From the NCBI GenBank assembly GCA_002069965.1, contig MWCI01000022.1:1-44894 (forward strand): a DNA stretch of 44,894 nt. The letters run 5' to 3'. Below, piece after piece: positions 33,469 through 41,973 of the stretch. Within the stretch, counting starts at the first letter, position 1, and each line of letters begins with the position of its first letter. The stretch comes from Spirochaetes bacterium ADurb.Bin218. GTDB taxonomy: Bacteria > Spirochaetota > UBA4802 > UBA5550. Position numbers and translations under genes: made by a program. The notes under the pieces are model-generated. The model was not told where the DNA came from, searched no databases, and saw nothing but the letters and a program-made list of their open reading frames with translations.

Positions 33469-34107
33469 ATGTTAAAGATTACAAAGATTTTAACAGGCAG
33501 AAATGTTTCTGTCTTTTTGAATAACGGAGAGAGGCTTTTACTTACTTATGAAACCTATAGCTCCTTAATGCTAAAAAGCGATATGGAGCTGGAGAGTGAG
33601 GTATATCTAAGGCTTTCTGATGAATCTTCCTTTCTTAATTGTATATCAAGGGCTTTGTCTTCCCTTGCAAGGGGAGGGAAGAGTGTCTATGAGATGAGAC
33701 AGTATCTTAAGAAAAAAGGCTTTGATGAAGAGATTATAGAAAGAGCTCTAATATATCTTAACGAGAAGAATTACCTCAACGATTATGATTTTGCAATAAA
33801 TTACATCACAAGAAAGATGTGCTCTGGAAAGAGAGGCAGAGGCTTTATAATCAGGGAGTTGCTAAAAAAAGGAGTTGATAGAAAATCTATAGATATGGCA
33901 ATAAAGGAAAGTGGCCTTTGCAATGTTGATATGGACTTGTTATATGAGATGGCCCTTAAGAAGTATAAGAGCCTTAAAGACAAAAAAAATGTCTATGCAA
34001 AGATATCTTCTTTTTTAAGCTACAGAGGTTTTGATTATGACTCAATAGCCTCTGTGCTTAGAAAGTTACAAGAAGAGAATAAAGAGGACAGTGATTTTTA
34101 TTTATAG
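33469..34107 (+). CDS. recX: Regulatory protein RecX
   Basis: A 212-residue RecA modulator. The core has three-helix repeats: ALSSLARGGKSVYEMRQYLKKKGF, IIERALIYLNEKNYLNDYDFAINYI, and GRGFIIRELLKKGVD.KSIDMAI. The last repeat is at the C-terminus (FLSYRGFDYDSIASVL). The N-terminal ~55 residues are an extra beta region, as in long RecX proteins. recA is not adjacent. Its end overlaps the convergent peroxiredoxin gene by 10 bases. Confidence 0.87.
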   Translation: MLKITKILTGRNVSVFLNNGERLLLTYETYSSLMLKSDMELESEVYLRLSDESSFLNCISRALSSLARGGKSVYEMRQYLKKKGFDEEIIERALIYLNEKNYLNDYDFAINYITRKMCSGKRGRGFIIRELLKKGVDRKSIDMAIKESGLCNVDMDLLYEMALKKYKSLKDKKNVYAKISSFLSYRGFDYDSIASVLRKLQEENKEDSDFYL

Positions 34108-34568
34108 TTCATCAAAAATCTTATTATCTCTTCTATGTCTGGAACTTCACTCAATTCATAGATTTTGATAAAGATAATATTGCCCTCTTCATCAATTATA
34201 AAGTTAGCTCTTCCTGATATGCCAAGCTTTTCAATAAATATATCATATTTGCGAGCAACCTCTCCATGTGGCCAGAAATCAGCCAGAAGATCTGTTTTTT
34301 CTATGTTCATTGACTTTGCCCATTCCTTTTTGCAGGCCTGACTGTCAACGCTGATACCAAGAGCTATTGTCTGGAGTGCCTTTAGCTCTTCATTTTTTGC
34401 CTCAAGGGTTCTCATCTGTATCTCGCAGATTTTTGTCCAGGCAAGGGGATGAAAGGATAGCAAAATCTTGTTGCCCATGAGGGCCTTTAAATTGACCTCA
34501 ACTTTATGTTGATTTAAAAGAGAAAATTCTGGAGCCTTATCACCTATTTTAAGTATTCCATTTTCCAT
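34098..34568 (-). CDS. Peroxiredoxin (AhpC/TSA family)
   Basis: A 156-residue thiol peroxidase. KAPEFSLLNQ opens the fold. The active-site PLAWTKIC (~residues 42-49) follows the P.x..T..C rule with the peroxidatic Cys. A second Cys (QACKKEW, ~80) could resolve as in Prx of the AhpE/BCP types. FIIDEEGNI completes the thioredoxin fold. It probably detoxifies peroxides in the cytoplasm. Confidence 0.85.
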   Translation of the reverse strand: MENGILKIGDKAPEFSLLNQHKVEVNLKALMGNKILLSFHPLAWTKICEIQMRTLEAKNEELKALQTIALGISVDSQACKKEWAKSMNIEKTDLLADFWPHGEVARKYDIFIEKLGISGRANFIIDEEGNIIFIKIYELSEVPDIEEIIRFLMNYK

Positions 34569-34716
34569 AAAAGACCTCCTTTTTTATGAAGAGCTCTTTT
34601 TTTGTAAAGCCCACAGCTATTTTATTCAAGCACTTTTTTTCCTCTTTTGGTGCATCAAAGGGCAAATGTATGGCAGAGAAATTTATGTAGGGGTTTATAT
34701 TTAACAGTGATGAGTT

Positions 34717-35394
34717 TTATTTATAGCCATAGTCTCTGCTGAGATTTTCTCCCTTTGCTGCCTCTACTGCCAACCTATCACATCTTTCATTATATTTATT
34801 TCCAGCATGTCCTTTTATCCAGTTAAATTCTATATCTAACCTTTCAACGAGAGAAAGAAGCTCTTCCCATAGATCTTTGTTTAATGCAGGGCTTTTATCT
34901 GATTTTATCCAGTTGTTTTTTTGCCATTTTTTTGCCCATCCCTTTGTTATCCCATTTACAACATAGGAGGAGTCTGTCCAGAGCCTAATTTTTTTGTCTT
35001 TTATCTTTAGATTTTTAAGAGCCTCGATTACTCCCATGAGTTCCATTCTGTTATTTGTTGTCATTGAAAAGCCAGCAGATAGCTCTTCAATTTTGTCGGG
35101 ATATATAAAAACTATGCCGAATCCTCCAGGACCAGGATTGCCAAGGCTGCATCCATCTGTATAGATTGTGATCACCTCTGTATCGTTATCTGCATCAGCG
35201 TATTCATCCTTTTTATTGTTAGCTGGTGTTTTTGAAAAGGAGGGATTTTTTAGCCATTCCTCAGCCTCTTTTTTTGAGCTAAATCCCTTATATAAAGGAT
35301 TTTTATAGCCCTCCACCTGAGCTTTTGCCTCTTCCCATGTGCTGTATATACCTGGCTTTATTCCCTTTGCAACAGCATAATACTTCTTTGACAT
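34717..35394 (-). CDS. rnhA: Ribonuclease HI with N-terminal viroplasmin-type domain
   Basis: 225 residues. Residues 1-~52 are the RNA:DNA-hybrid binding domain (KYYAVAKGIKPGIYSTWEEAKAQVEGY.. YKGFSS..EA..WL). Residues ~75-218 are RNase H with all four acids: ITIYTDGCSLGNPG, MELMGVIEAL, WTDSSYVVNG and ERCDRLA. WIKGHAGNKYNE supplies the catalytic-loop His. The hybrid-binding domain is typical of RNase H1 in some bacteria and eukaryotes. It removes RNA from RNA:DNA hybrids. Confidence 0.93.
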   Translation of the reverse strand: MSKKYYAVAKGIKPGIYSTWEEAKAQVEGYKNPLYKGFSSKKEAEEWLKNPSFSKTPANNKKDEYADADNDTEVITIYTDGCSLGNPGPGGFGIVFIYPDKIEELSAGFSMTTNNRMELMGVIEALKNLKIKDKKIRLWTDSSYVVNGITKGWAKKWQKNNWIKSDKSPALNKDLWEELLSLVERLDIEFNWIKGHAGNKYNERCDRLAVEAAKGENLSRDYGYK

Positions 35395-35583
35395 TTATTT
35401 TTCCCCTCTAAAATATCCATAACTTTTAGAGAAAATGAAATTGCTTTAAATATGGCAAATGAAATATTGAAAAGAGAAATAATTCTTGAAAAAAAAACCT
35501 CTCAAAGAAAAATTATATCTGTTTTTAATCTATATCATTATTGTTTTTTGTAAAAATTAAATTTAATTATTGGAAGGATTGTA

Positions 35584-38208
35584 ATGCATAAAGTAAGAGA
35601 TCTGCGAACTTCATTTATAGAATTTTTCAAGGCAAGAGATCATAAAATTGTCCCTTCAAGCTCCTTGCTCCCAAAGGATGATCCTACTTTGTTGTTTACC
35701 ACTGCAGGGATGGTTCAGTTTAAACCAATGTTTGCAGGAACTGTAAATCTTGAATATACAAGAGCTGCCTCAATCCAGAAATGCCTCAGAACAAGTGACC
35801 TGGAGTCTGTTGGAAGGACAAAAAGGCACCTTACCTTTTTTGAGATGCTTGGGAATTTTTCCTTTGGTGATTATTTTAAAAAAGAATCTATAGAATATGC
35901 CTGGGATTACTCCACAAACGTCATAGGATTTCCAAAAGAGAGATTGTGGGTAAGTATTTTTGAAAATGACGATGAGGCCTTTGAGATATGGAATAAGCAT
36001 ATTGGCGTTCCATCTCATAAAATAGTGCGCCTTGGCAAGAAGGATAATTTCTGGGGACCTGCAGGAGATACTGGCGCCTGTGGGCCATGCTCTGAGCTTT
36101 ATTTTGATAGAGGTGAAGAATTTGGATGTGGATCCAAAGATTGTAAACCAGGTTGTGACTGTGACAGGTTTCTTGAATACTGGAACTTAGTTTTTAATCA
36201 GTTTAATCAGGATGAAAATGGGGTACTCCATCCTCTACCAAGAACTGGCATAGACACAGGAATGGGTCTTGAGCGACTTGCGACTCTTGTTCAGGGTGTT
36301 GATTCTGTATTTGAAACTGATGAACTCAAATCTTTGATTGAATTTGTGAGCAATGCCTCAGGCAAAAAATATGAGGGTCAAAATATGATCCCTATTAAAG
36401 TCATAGTTGAACATGGTAGAACTCTTACCTTTGCCATGTCTGATGGTATATATCCTTCCAATGAAGGAAGGGGATATGTTTTGAGAAGGATTCTTCGAAG
36501 GGCTTTGCGCTTCAGTCGTATCTTAGGGCTTAAGGAGCCTTTTGTTTACAAAATAGTTGATCCAATTGTTGCTGCTATGGGTGACTTTTATCCAGAGATC
36601 AAAGAAAGCGTTTCCAATGTTAAGAATGTAATTGAGTCAGAGGAAAAGCGGTTTCTTGAAACAATAGAAAATGGGATGGATCGCCTGGAGGAAATACTTA
36701 AATCTGCCAAAAAGAGCGGTAACGTAATCTCTGGAGTAGATGCCTTTGTTCTTTATGATACCTTTGGCTTTCCTTTTGAGATGACAGAAGAGATGGCTCT
36801 TGAACAGGGAGTATCTGTTGATAAACAGGCCTTTGAGGCAGAGATGGAAAAACAGAGGCAGAGAGGAAAGCAGAGTTGGAAAGGCACAGATCTTGGGCTT
36901 GAGTCTGCTTTTGATGAAATAATATCCATAGCTGGTGACAGTGAGTTTCTTGGCTATGACCATGATAAGGCTGAAGCTGAGATCTTGCTACTTTATAAAG
37001 ATGGTAAGAGATGCCAGAGTCTTTCTGAGGGAGAAAGCGGTCTTATTGTTTTAAACAGAACTCCCTTCTATGGAGAGTCTGGTGGCCAGGTTGGAGACAA
37101 GGGTGAGATAAAGCTGGGAGATTCGATTTTCTCTGTTACAGATACTAAAAAGCACAATAAAACTATAATTCATTTGGGCTCAGTCACTAAAGGCAGCTTT
37201 AAAGAGGGTGACAAGGTCCTTGCAGAAATTGACAGGATCAATAGAAATCTCATAAGGGCAAATCATAGTGCAACGCATTTGTTGCAGGCAGCTCTTAGAA
37301 AGGTGCTTGGCAATCATGTTAAGCAAGCTGGATCAGTTGTTGATGCAGAGAGACTGAGGTTTGATTTTTCTCATTTCAATTCTCTCACAGATGAAGAGAT
37401 CTTAGAAATAGAAAAGCTTGTAAATGAAAAGATCTGGGAAAACATTGATGTTACAACTGAGATTATGAATATCAATGATGCTGTTGCTAAAGGGGCAATG
37501 GCAGTTTTTGATGAAAAGTATGAGGATATTGTCCGTGTGGTATCTGTTCCAGGATTTAGTATGGAGCTCTGTGGAGGAACTCATGTTAAAAATACAGGAA
37601 ATATTGGTTTATTTAAAATTTTAAAAGAAAGCTCTCCTGGTGCAGGTGTGAGAAGAATAGAGGCTGTCACTCTTAAGGGATTGCTTCAGAGGTTTAATGA
37701 GCAGAGTCAGGTTCTTTCACAACTTACAAAGAGTGTTAACGCTCCAGAGACTGTTCTTGTAAAAAAAGTTGAGGAGATTGTTTCACGGAGCAAGGCTGTT
37801 GAAAAGGAGATAGAAAGGCTCAAGAAAAGCTCTGTTGGCTCTGACATTGACTCTGTGATAAAGGCAGCGCAAGAGGTCATGGGAGTTAAAATTATTTCTG
37901 CTAAATATGATGATCTTTCAATTGATGACTTGAGAAATCTTGCTGACTCAATAAGAGAGAGAGCTCAAAGTAGTGCTGTTTTCCTTGCCTCAGGATCTGG
38001 TGGGAAAGTTTCTTTGCTTTATGCTGCAACCAAGAAGGCTGTGGAGAAAGGCATAGATTGTGGTAAATTGATTAAAGAGACAGCTCCAATAGTTGGAGGA
38101 GGTGGAGGTGGCAGACCTGACATGGCTCAGGCTGGTGGAAAAAATGTTGATGCAATTTCAAAGGCCCTGGAAGAGGCAATAAAAATTGCGCAATCCATGA
38201 TAAAATAA
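35584..38208 (+). CDS. alaS: Alanyl-tRNA synthetase
   Basis: 874 residues, full length. Class II core: FFKARDHKIVPSSSLLP, GMVQFKPMFAG and RTSDLE..GRTKRHLTFFEMLGNFSFGDYFK. The editing domain has HSATHLL (residues ~561-567) and the zinc ligands in MELCGGTHVKNTG (~658), so mischarged Ser and Gly can be cleared. The C-terminal Gly-rich GGGGGGRPDMAQAGG is the oligomerisation/C-Ala region. A terminator follows. Its ATG follows GGAAGGA. Confidence 0.98.
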   Translation: MHKVRDLRTSFIEFFKARDHKIVPSSSLLPKDDPTLLFTTAGMVQFKPMFAGTVNLEYTRAASIQKCLRTSDLESVGRTKRHLTFFEMLGNFSFGDYFKKESIEYAWDYSTNVIGFPKERLWVSIFENDDEAFEIWNKHIGVPSHKIVRLGKKDNFWGPAGDTGACGPCSELYFDRGEEFGCGSKDCKPGCDCDRFLEYWNLVFNQFNQDENGVLHPLPRTGIDTGMGLERLATLVQGVDSVFETDELKSLIEFVSNASGKKYEGQNMIPIKVIVEHGRTLTFAMSDGIYPSNEGRGYVLRRILRRALRFSRILGLKEPFVYKIVDPIVAAMGDFYPEIKESVSNVKNVIESEEKRFLETIENGMDRLEEILKSAKKSGNVISGVDAFVLYDTFGFPFEMTEEMALEQGVSVDKQAFEAEMEKQRQRGKQSWKGTDLGLESAFDEIISIAGDSEFLGYDHDKAEAEILLLYKDGKRCQSLSEGESGLIVLNRTPFYGESGGQVGDKGEIKLGDSIFSVTDTKKHNKTIIHLGSVTKGSFKEGDKVLAEIDRINRNLIRANHSATHLLQAALRKVLGNHVKQAGSVVDAERLRFDFSHFNSLTDEEILEIEKLVNEKIWENIDVTTEIMNINDAVAKGAMAVFDEKYEDIVRVVSVPGFSMELCGGTHVKNTGNIGLFKILKESSPGAGVRRIEAVTLKGLLQRFNEQSQVLSQLTKSVNAPETVLVKKVEEIVSRSKAVEKEIERLKKSSVGSDIDSVIKAAQEVMGVKIISAKYDDLSIDDLRNLADSIRERAQSSAVFLASGSGGKVSLLYAATKKAVEKGIDCGKLIKETAPIVGGGGGGRPDMAQAGGKNVDAISKALEEAIKIAQSMIK

Positions 38209-38237
38209 TAATATGAAGATAAAAGAGATATAGTAAC

Positions 38238-38260
38238 AAGGAGGCTTTTTAGGCCTCCTT
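38238..38260. terminator. Terminator hairpin between alaS and the convergent operon
   Basis: AAGGAGGC (38238-38245) and GCCTCCTT (38253-38260) form a perfect 8-bp stem with a loop of TTTTTAG. CTTGTTTATTTGTTT follows on the plus strand. It probably serves alaS, and the operon ending at 38266 on the other strand. Confidence 0.8.
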
Positions 38261-38265
38261 CTTGT

Positions 38266-38817
38266 TTATTTGTTTCCAAATTTATCCTTGTGTGTAAATT
38301 CAGAAATTTCTCTGCGCTTTGGACCTTCTTTTTTGAATTCAACAGGCTTGCCAACAGGTAGTATTACAACAAGCTCGTATGGATCTTTTACATTTAGCAG
38401 TCTTGCACACTTTTCGTGGTCAAGGGAACCTACAACTACTGTTCCAAGGCCAAGATCATGAGCTGTAAGGCTGATGTTTTGAACTGCAATGCCAAGGTCA
38501 AACATAAACCATGAGTCAAATTTTGTCCTCTGGATTCCATCTTTAAATCCTGGGAGATCTCTCTTGCCGCATACAGCAATTAGCACTGATGCTGACTCGG
38601 AGCATTTTCTTGCAGGATTTGTTTCAGAGTAAGTGTCTGTTACTTCTTTTATGAGATTTTTATCGCGAATAACAATAAATTCCCAGCATTGAGTATTTGC
38701 CCAGGAAGGAGACCAGCGGGCAGCATTAAGCAATGCCTCAATTTCTTCATCTGTAACATAATACTCTGTAAACTTGCGAACAGATCTTCTTGTTAAAATA
38801 GCTTCTTTTAATTCCAT
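38266..38817 (-). CDS. Nitroreductase-family flavoprotein
   Basis: 183 residues. RRSVRKFTEYYVTDEEIEALLNAARWSPS is the FMN-binding start. NTQCWEFIVI and LGIAVQNISLTAHDLGLGTVVVG complete the fold. It is a small NAD(P)H-dependent FMN reductase; the substrate is not readable. It is the last gene of the cimA-led run, starting nine bases after the PseG-like gene. Confidence 0.88.
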   Translation of the reverse strand: MELKEAILTRRSVRKFTEYYVTDEEIEALLNAARWSPSWANTQCWEFIVIRDKNLIKEVTDTYSETNPARKCSESASVLIAVCGKRDLPGFKDGIQRTKFDSWFMFDLGIAVQNISLTAHDLGLGTVVVGSLDHEKCARLLNVKDPYELVVILPVGKPVEFKKEGPKRREISEFTHKDKFGNK

Positions 38818-38826
38818 AATATCACC

Positions 38827-39720
38827 TCACAGTAAATTTTCTATATACCGGGTAAAGTTTTTAACTTTTGTTTCTATCTTAATCAGGATAGGAGACTTTG
38901 CAATATAATTATCTTTTTTTTGCGAATTTTTATAAATCCTGTGCAACTCTTCTTGAGTATGATTTGAATTGATTTCGCTGTATTGGCAAGATAGTTCAAT
39001 ATTTAAGTCCCTGGCGATTAGCTCTGTAAGCCTCTGGTGATAATCTGATGGGTTAAAGCTTATTATATTGCACTGAGAGATCTTTGCCTCAAAGAGAGTT
39101 ATGCCAAAGTGAGTAATTACATTTTTTGCTCTCAAGATAAGCTCAGAATAGTTGTTTATTTTTGATAATTCCTTGCTATGGAGATTATAAGCTTTTCCCT
39201 TTATAAGGACAAGGCTTTTTGACCCCTCAGGTAATATTTTTTGTAAAATCTCAAGGGTCTTTGAATCGGGAGAGATGCCAGGATAAATAAGGAAATCTAT
39301 ATCTTTGTAAATATTTTCTTCGCTTATTTCTTTAAGTCCATTATAAAAATTGTATCCATAGAGAAATTTATCAAAATCGATATGATTAAGCGAAAGGTTA
39401 GGCAGTAGATAGAGAGAGTAGTCAGATATTGCATTCCCTTCTCCCATGTCATCAATGCTCAGAACTGGAGCATGTTTTTTGAGAATCTTTATCTCTTCAG
39501 TGTTTGAATCACGCATATCTCTTATAATAAGGTTTGCTTCCTTTAGTGAATCACTCCATAAATATTCAAGGCCATCTAATGGAGCCATTGTTTTTGAGTA
39601 TATCTGGGCCTTTAGCCTCTTTTTCTCGTTTGCATATTGGGCAAAGAAAAGCATTCTCTGAAAATGGCCTGTTCCAAGTGAACCGCCTGTGGCTGTTATT
39701 ATGGCTATTTTTTTATCCAT
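38827..39720 (-). CDS. PseG/SpsG-like nucleotide-sugar hydrolase
   Basis: 297 residues with a glycosyltransferase-B-like start: TATGGSLGTGHFQRMLFFAQYA contains the G.GH..R motif of PseG and SpsG, which cleave UDP from an aminosugar intermediate. IIRDMRDSNTEEI and PVLSIDDMGEGNAISDY match the family's D....E and SIDD elements. The C-terminal VITHFGITLFEAKISQ is the second nucleotide-binding lobe. It overlaps the SpsF-like gene by eight bases, supporting a shared pathway, as in pseudaminic/legionaminic acid loci. Confidence 0.75.
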   Translation of the reverse strand: MDKKIAIITATGGSLGTGHFQRMLFFAQYANEKKRLKAQIYSKTMAPLDGLEYLWSDSLKEANLIIRDMRDSNTEEIKILKKHAPVLSIDDMGEGNAISDYSLYLLPNLSLNHIDFDKFLYGYNFYNGLKEISEENIYKDIDFLIYPGISPDSKTLEILQKILPEGSKSLVLIKGKAYNLHSKELSKINNYSELILRAKNVITHFGITLFEAKISQCNIISFNPSDYHQRLTELIARDLNIELSCQYSEINSNHTQEELHRIYKNSQKKDNYIAKSPILIKIETKVKNFTRYIENLL

Positions 39721-40450
39721 GGCTGTAGTGAGTCATAGGTCGTTGCTCAATGTGGGAATTGATTTTTGTTAAGTCTGGTTCGCTTTTTATAAGTTCAAAG
39801 ACCTCCTGTAATAAAATGGGTCTTCCCTGGTAGAGCCGTTCATATATTATTTTTATAAGTTCCAGATCCTCCGCTGTATCAACAGTTAAACGGAGATCTG
39901 GAAATGGATTGGTAAGCTCTGATTTGTTTTTTAGAAGGTAAAAAATTTCAGGATGTTCTTTTATGTAGGGTGTAACGTGTTCCCTGTGATGAGGTTCTTT
40001 CCCTTCCAGATAAGCTCTCATTAAGGCTTCTTTCTTTATGACCTCAACACCTGTTCCAAGGGGAATTCCCTCTGTTGTGCAATGATCTGCACTGTACCTA
40101 TAAGCCTTTTTAAGAGCAGATGATGCAGAGATATGATCTATAAGAGGATTATCTCCAGTTATTCTGATTATGTAATCGCAGTCAATGTTCTTTGAGGCAA
40201 GATAAAATCGTTCAAGGACATCATCTTCAGAGCCCATAAAAGAGTCTATGGAGCAGGAGTTTGCAAGGTCAATCAGTGGCTGGTTTTCCTTTCCAATGCC
40301 TGTTGCAAGTATTATTTTATGCAAGCCCTCAATAGCCTTAGCTCTTTCTATAACGTGATAGGTAAGGGCTTTGCCTCCGATTATAGACAGAGCCTTGCCT
40401 GGAAGGCGAGTTGAGTTTATTCGTGATTGTATTATAGCTATTGCTTTCAT
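39713..40450 (-). CDS. SpsF-like cytidylyltransferase
   Basis: 245 residues. AIIQSRINSTRLPGKAL (residues ~6-22) is the CMP-sugar synthetase/SpsF nucleotide-binding signature, and DDVLERFYLAS with YIIRITGDNPLID the metal-binding region. HREHVTPYIKEHP is also typical. It would activate a sugar acid or polyol with CTP. It lies between a radical SAM gene and a PseG-like gene, two bases after the former and overlapping the latter. Confidence 0.85.
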   Translation of the reverse strand: MKAIAIIQSRINSTRLPGKALSIIGGKALTYHVIERAKAIEGLHKIILATGIGKENQPLIDLANSCSIDSFMGSEDDVLERFYLASKNIDCDYIIRITGDNPLIDHISASSALKKAYRYSADHCTTEGIPLGTGVEVIKKEALMRAYLEGKEPHHREHVTPYIKEHPEIFYLLKNKSELTNPFPDLRLTVDTAEDLELIKIIYERLYQGRPILLQEVFELIKSEPDLTKINSHIEQRPMTHYSHG

Positions 40451-40452
40451 AT

Positions 40453-41973
40453 TTAGAAATTAAAGGTATACCATTCGTCGCATTTGCTGCAATCTGGATT
40501 TACCGGAAATCTAAACTTATAGCCTTCTATAAATGATTGCTTCTGATTTTTTAGTATATCCTCAAGGCTCTCGTTAGTAATATTTCCTCTGCTAAAATCT
40601 CCATCTATATCTTGTTTGCAAAAGGAAACAGTTCCATCTGCAAGAATATATAAGTCTCGTTGCAAATGCCAGCATGGTATTCTTTTTAATGGGGATAGAT
40701 CAGAATATCGTCTGTCTTTTATTTTTCCAAGATATATGTTTTGCTTTTGAAGTATAATGGGAAATTTTTGGCTTTCCCAGAAGTCATAGTATCTGTCAAG
40801 ATAGCTTCTTTGCTCGCCTTTTTGTATTTCATCAGTTTCGTTTATCTTCATGATTTGAAGATAAATTCTTTCACCATCTTTATTGAGTTCAGCAAGTGAT
40901 GTAATATTTTTAAATACTGTATCGTATCTATCCGCGCCGTGCAGTCTTATGTATGAGTCTTTATCTAAGGCATTATTGTTTATTATGACAGAGATCTTTT
41001 GGCTCTCGGGCTTTTGTAGAAATGTCTTAAAATTTGTATCTGCATATATTCCATTTGTTTCTATAATTATTCTTTCAACCAGAGGATCTCCACAGGCTAT
41101 TGAAAGCATTGAATAGAACTGAGGGTGCATTAATGGCTCTCCAGATCCCCCAAGGCTTAAAGTATAGGGTAGGTTATAGGCCTTCATCTCAGAAAGTATT
41201 TTCTGAAATGTGGAGATCTCCATCATGGGGTGTTCTTTTTTAAGTGATTTCCTGTAGCAGAAGATGCAGTCAAGGTCACAGCTTCCGCATATCTCTATTT
41301 CTATATACGATGGGGATAGAAATAGTATCTCTGGATTGTTATCTATGATCTCTTTTATTTCGCTATAGGAAGGAGTGCCTTGCTTGAGAGAGAGAATCCT
41401 CTCCATAATTGCCTTATCCCTTGGATTTGATACTCTGAAGGATAGGCGCTTTTCCCTTATATCCGGCTCCTTATAAAATAGCTCAACATCAAAAAGGTTT
41501 ATGTTTGATTTTATTACCTGTGAGAGCGGAAGAGTTTTTTCTTTAATATCAGGAATGTTTTCCATAAGATCTGTGGAGATTATTTCACAGGCAAATCCCT
41601 CAGGGAGATTTTCTGAATATGTAAATTCAGCAAGATATTTTACATGGACTTCAATCATTTCTCTGAGAATTTCGGGATCAAAAAATGCGGAGTCTGCTTT
41701 AATGATTGCTATATTTTTTGATTCAGTTTTTTCAAATAGATTTTTCCAGAATGGGACATCCTCATTTCCCTCTCTGATGAAAATGTCTTTTTTGTTTAGA
41801 AGAGTTCCATTGTAATTTGCCGGTATAGAATAAAAGATCTTGCATTGAGGAAAATTTTGAGCCACCCTCTCTGCAATTATTTCCGTGGAGAGTTTATTGT
41901 TAAAAGAAATCAATTCATCAGAGAGAGTATTGCTTTCAATATGGATTAAAACATCAAAATTTTCACTTTTCAT
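40453..41973 (-). CDS. Spiro-SPASM-type radical SAM protein with an SpsF-like N-terminus
   Basis: 506 residues. Residues ~1-190 resemble a nucleotidyltransferase fold, with AIIKADSAFFDPEIL where SpsF has YIIRITGDNPLID. Residues ~228-430 are the radical SAM core: CGSCDLDCIFC (C-x3-C-x2-C, ~233-243) binds the 4Fe-4S cluster, and SLGGSGEPLMHP follows. The C-terminal ~90 residues are a SPASM domain (CWHLQRDL, FCKQDIDGDF, CSKCDEW) that would bind auxiliary Fe-S clusters. The architecture matches the spirochaete-restricted spiro-SPASM proteins, which have no established substrate. It overlaps the SurA-like gene by one base (TAATG). Confidence 0.85.
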   Translation of the reverse strand: MKSENFDVLIHIESNTLSDELISFNNKLSTEIIAERVAQNFPQCKIFYSIPANYNGTLLNKKDIFIREGNEDVPFWKNLFEKTESKNIAIIKADSAFFDPEILREMIEVHVKYLAEFTYSENLPEGFACEIISTDLMENIPDIKEKTLPLSQVIKSNINLFDVELFYKEPDIREKRLSFRVSNPRDKAIMERILSLKQGTPSYSEIKEIIDNNPEILFLSPSYIEIEICGSCDLDCIFCYRKSLKKEHPMMEISTFQKILSEMKAYNLPYTLSLGGSGEPLMHPQFYSMLSIACGDPLVERIIIETNGIYADTNFKTFLQKPESQKISVIINNNALDKDSYIRLHGADRYDTVFKNITSLAELNKDGERIYLQIMKINETDEIQKGEQRSYLDRYYDFWESQKFPIILQKQNIYLGKIKDRRYSDLSPLKRIPCWHLQRDLYILADGTVSFCKQDIDGDFSRGNITNESLEDILKNQKQSFIEGYKFRFPVNPDCSKCDEWYTFNF

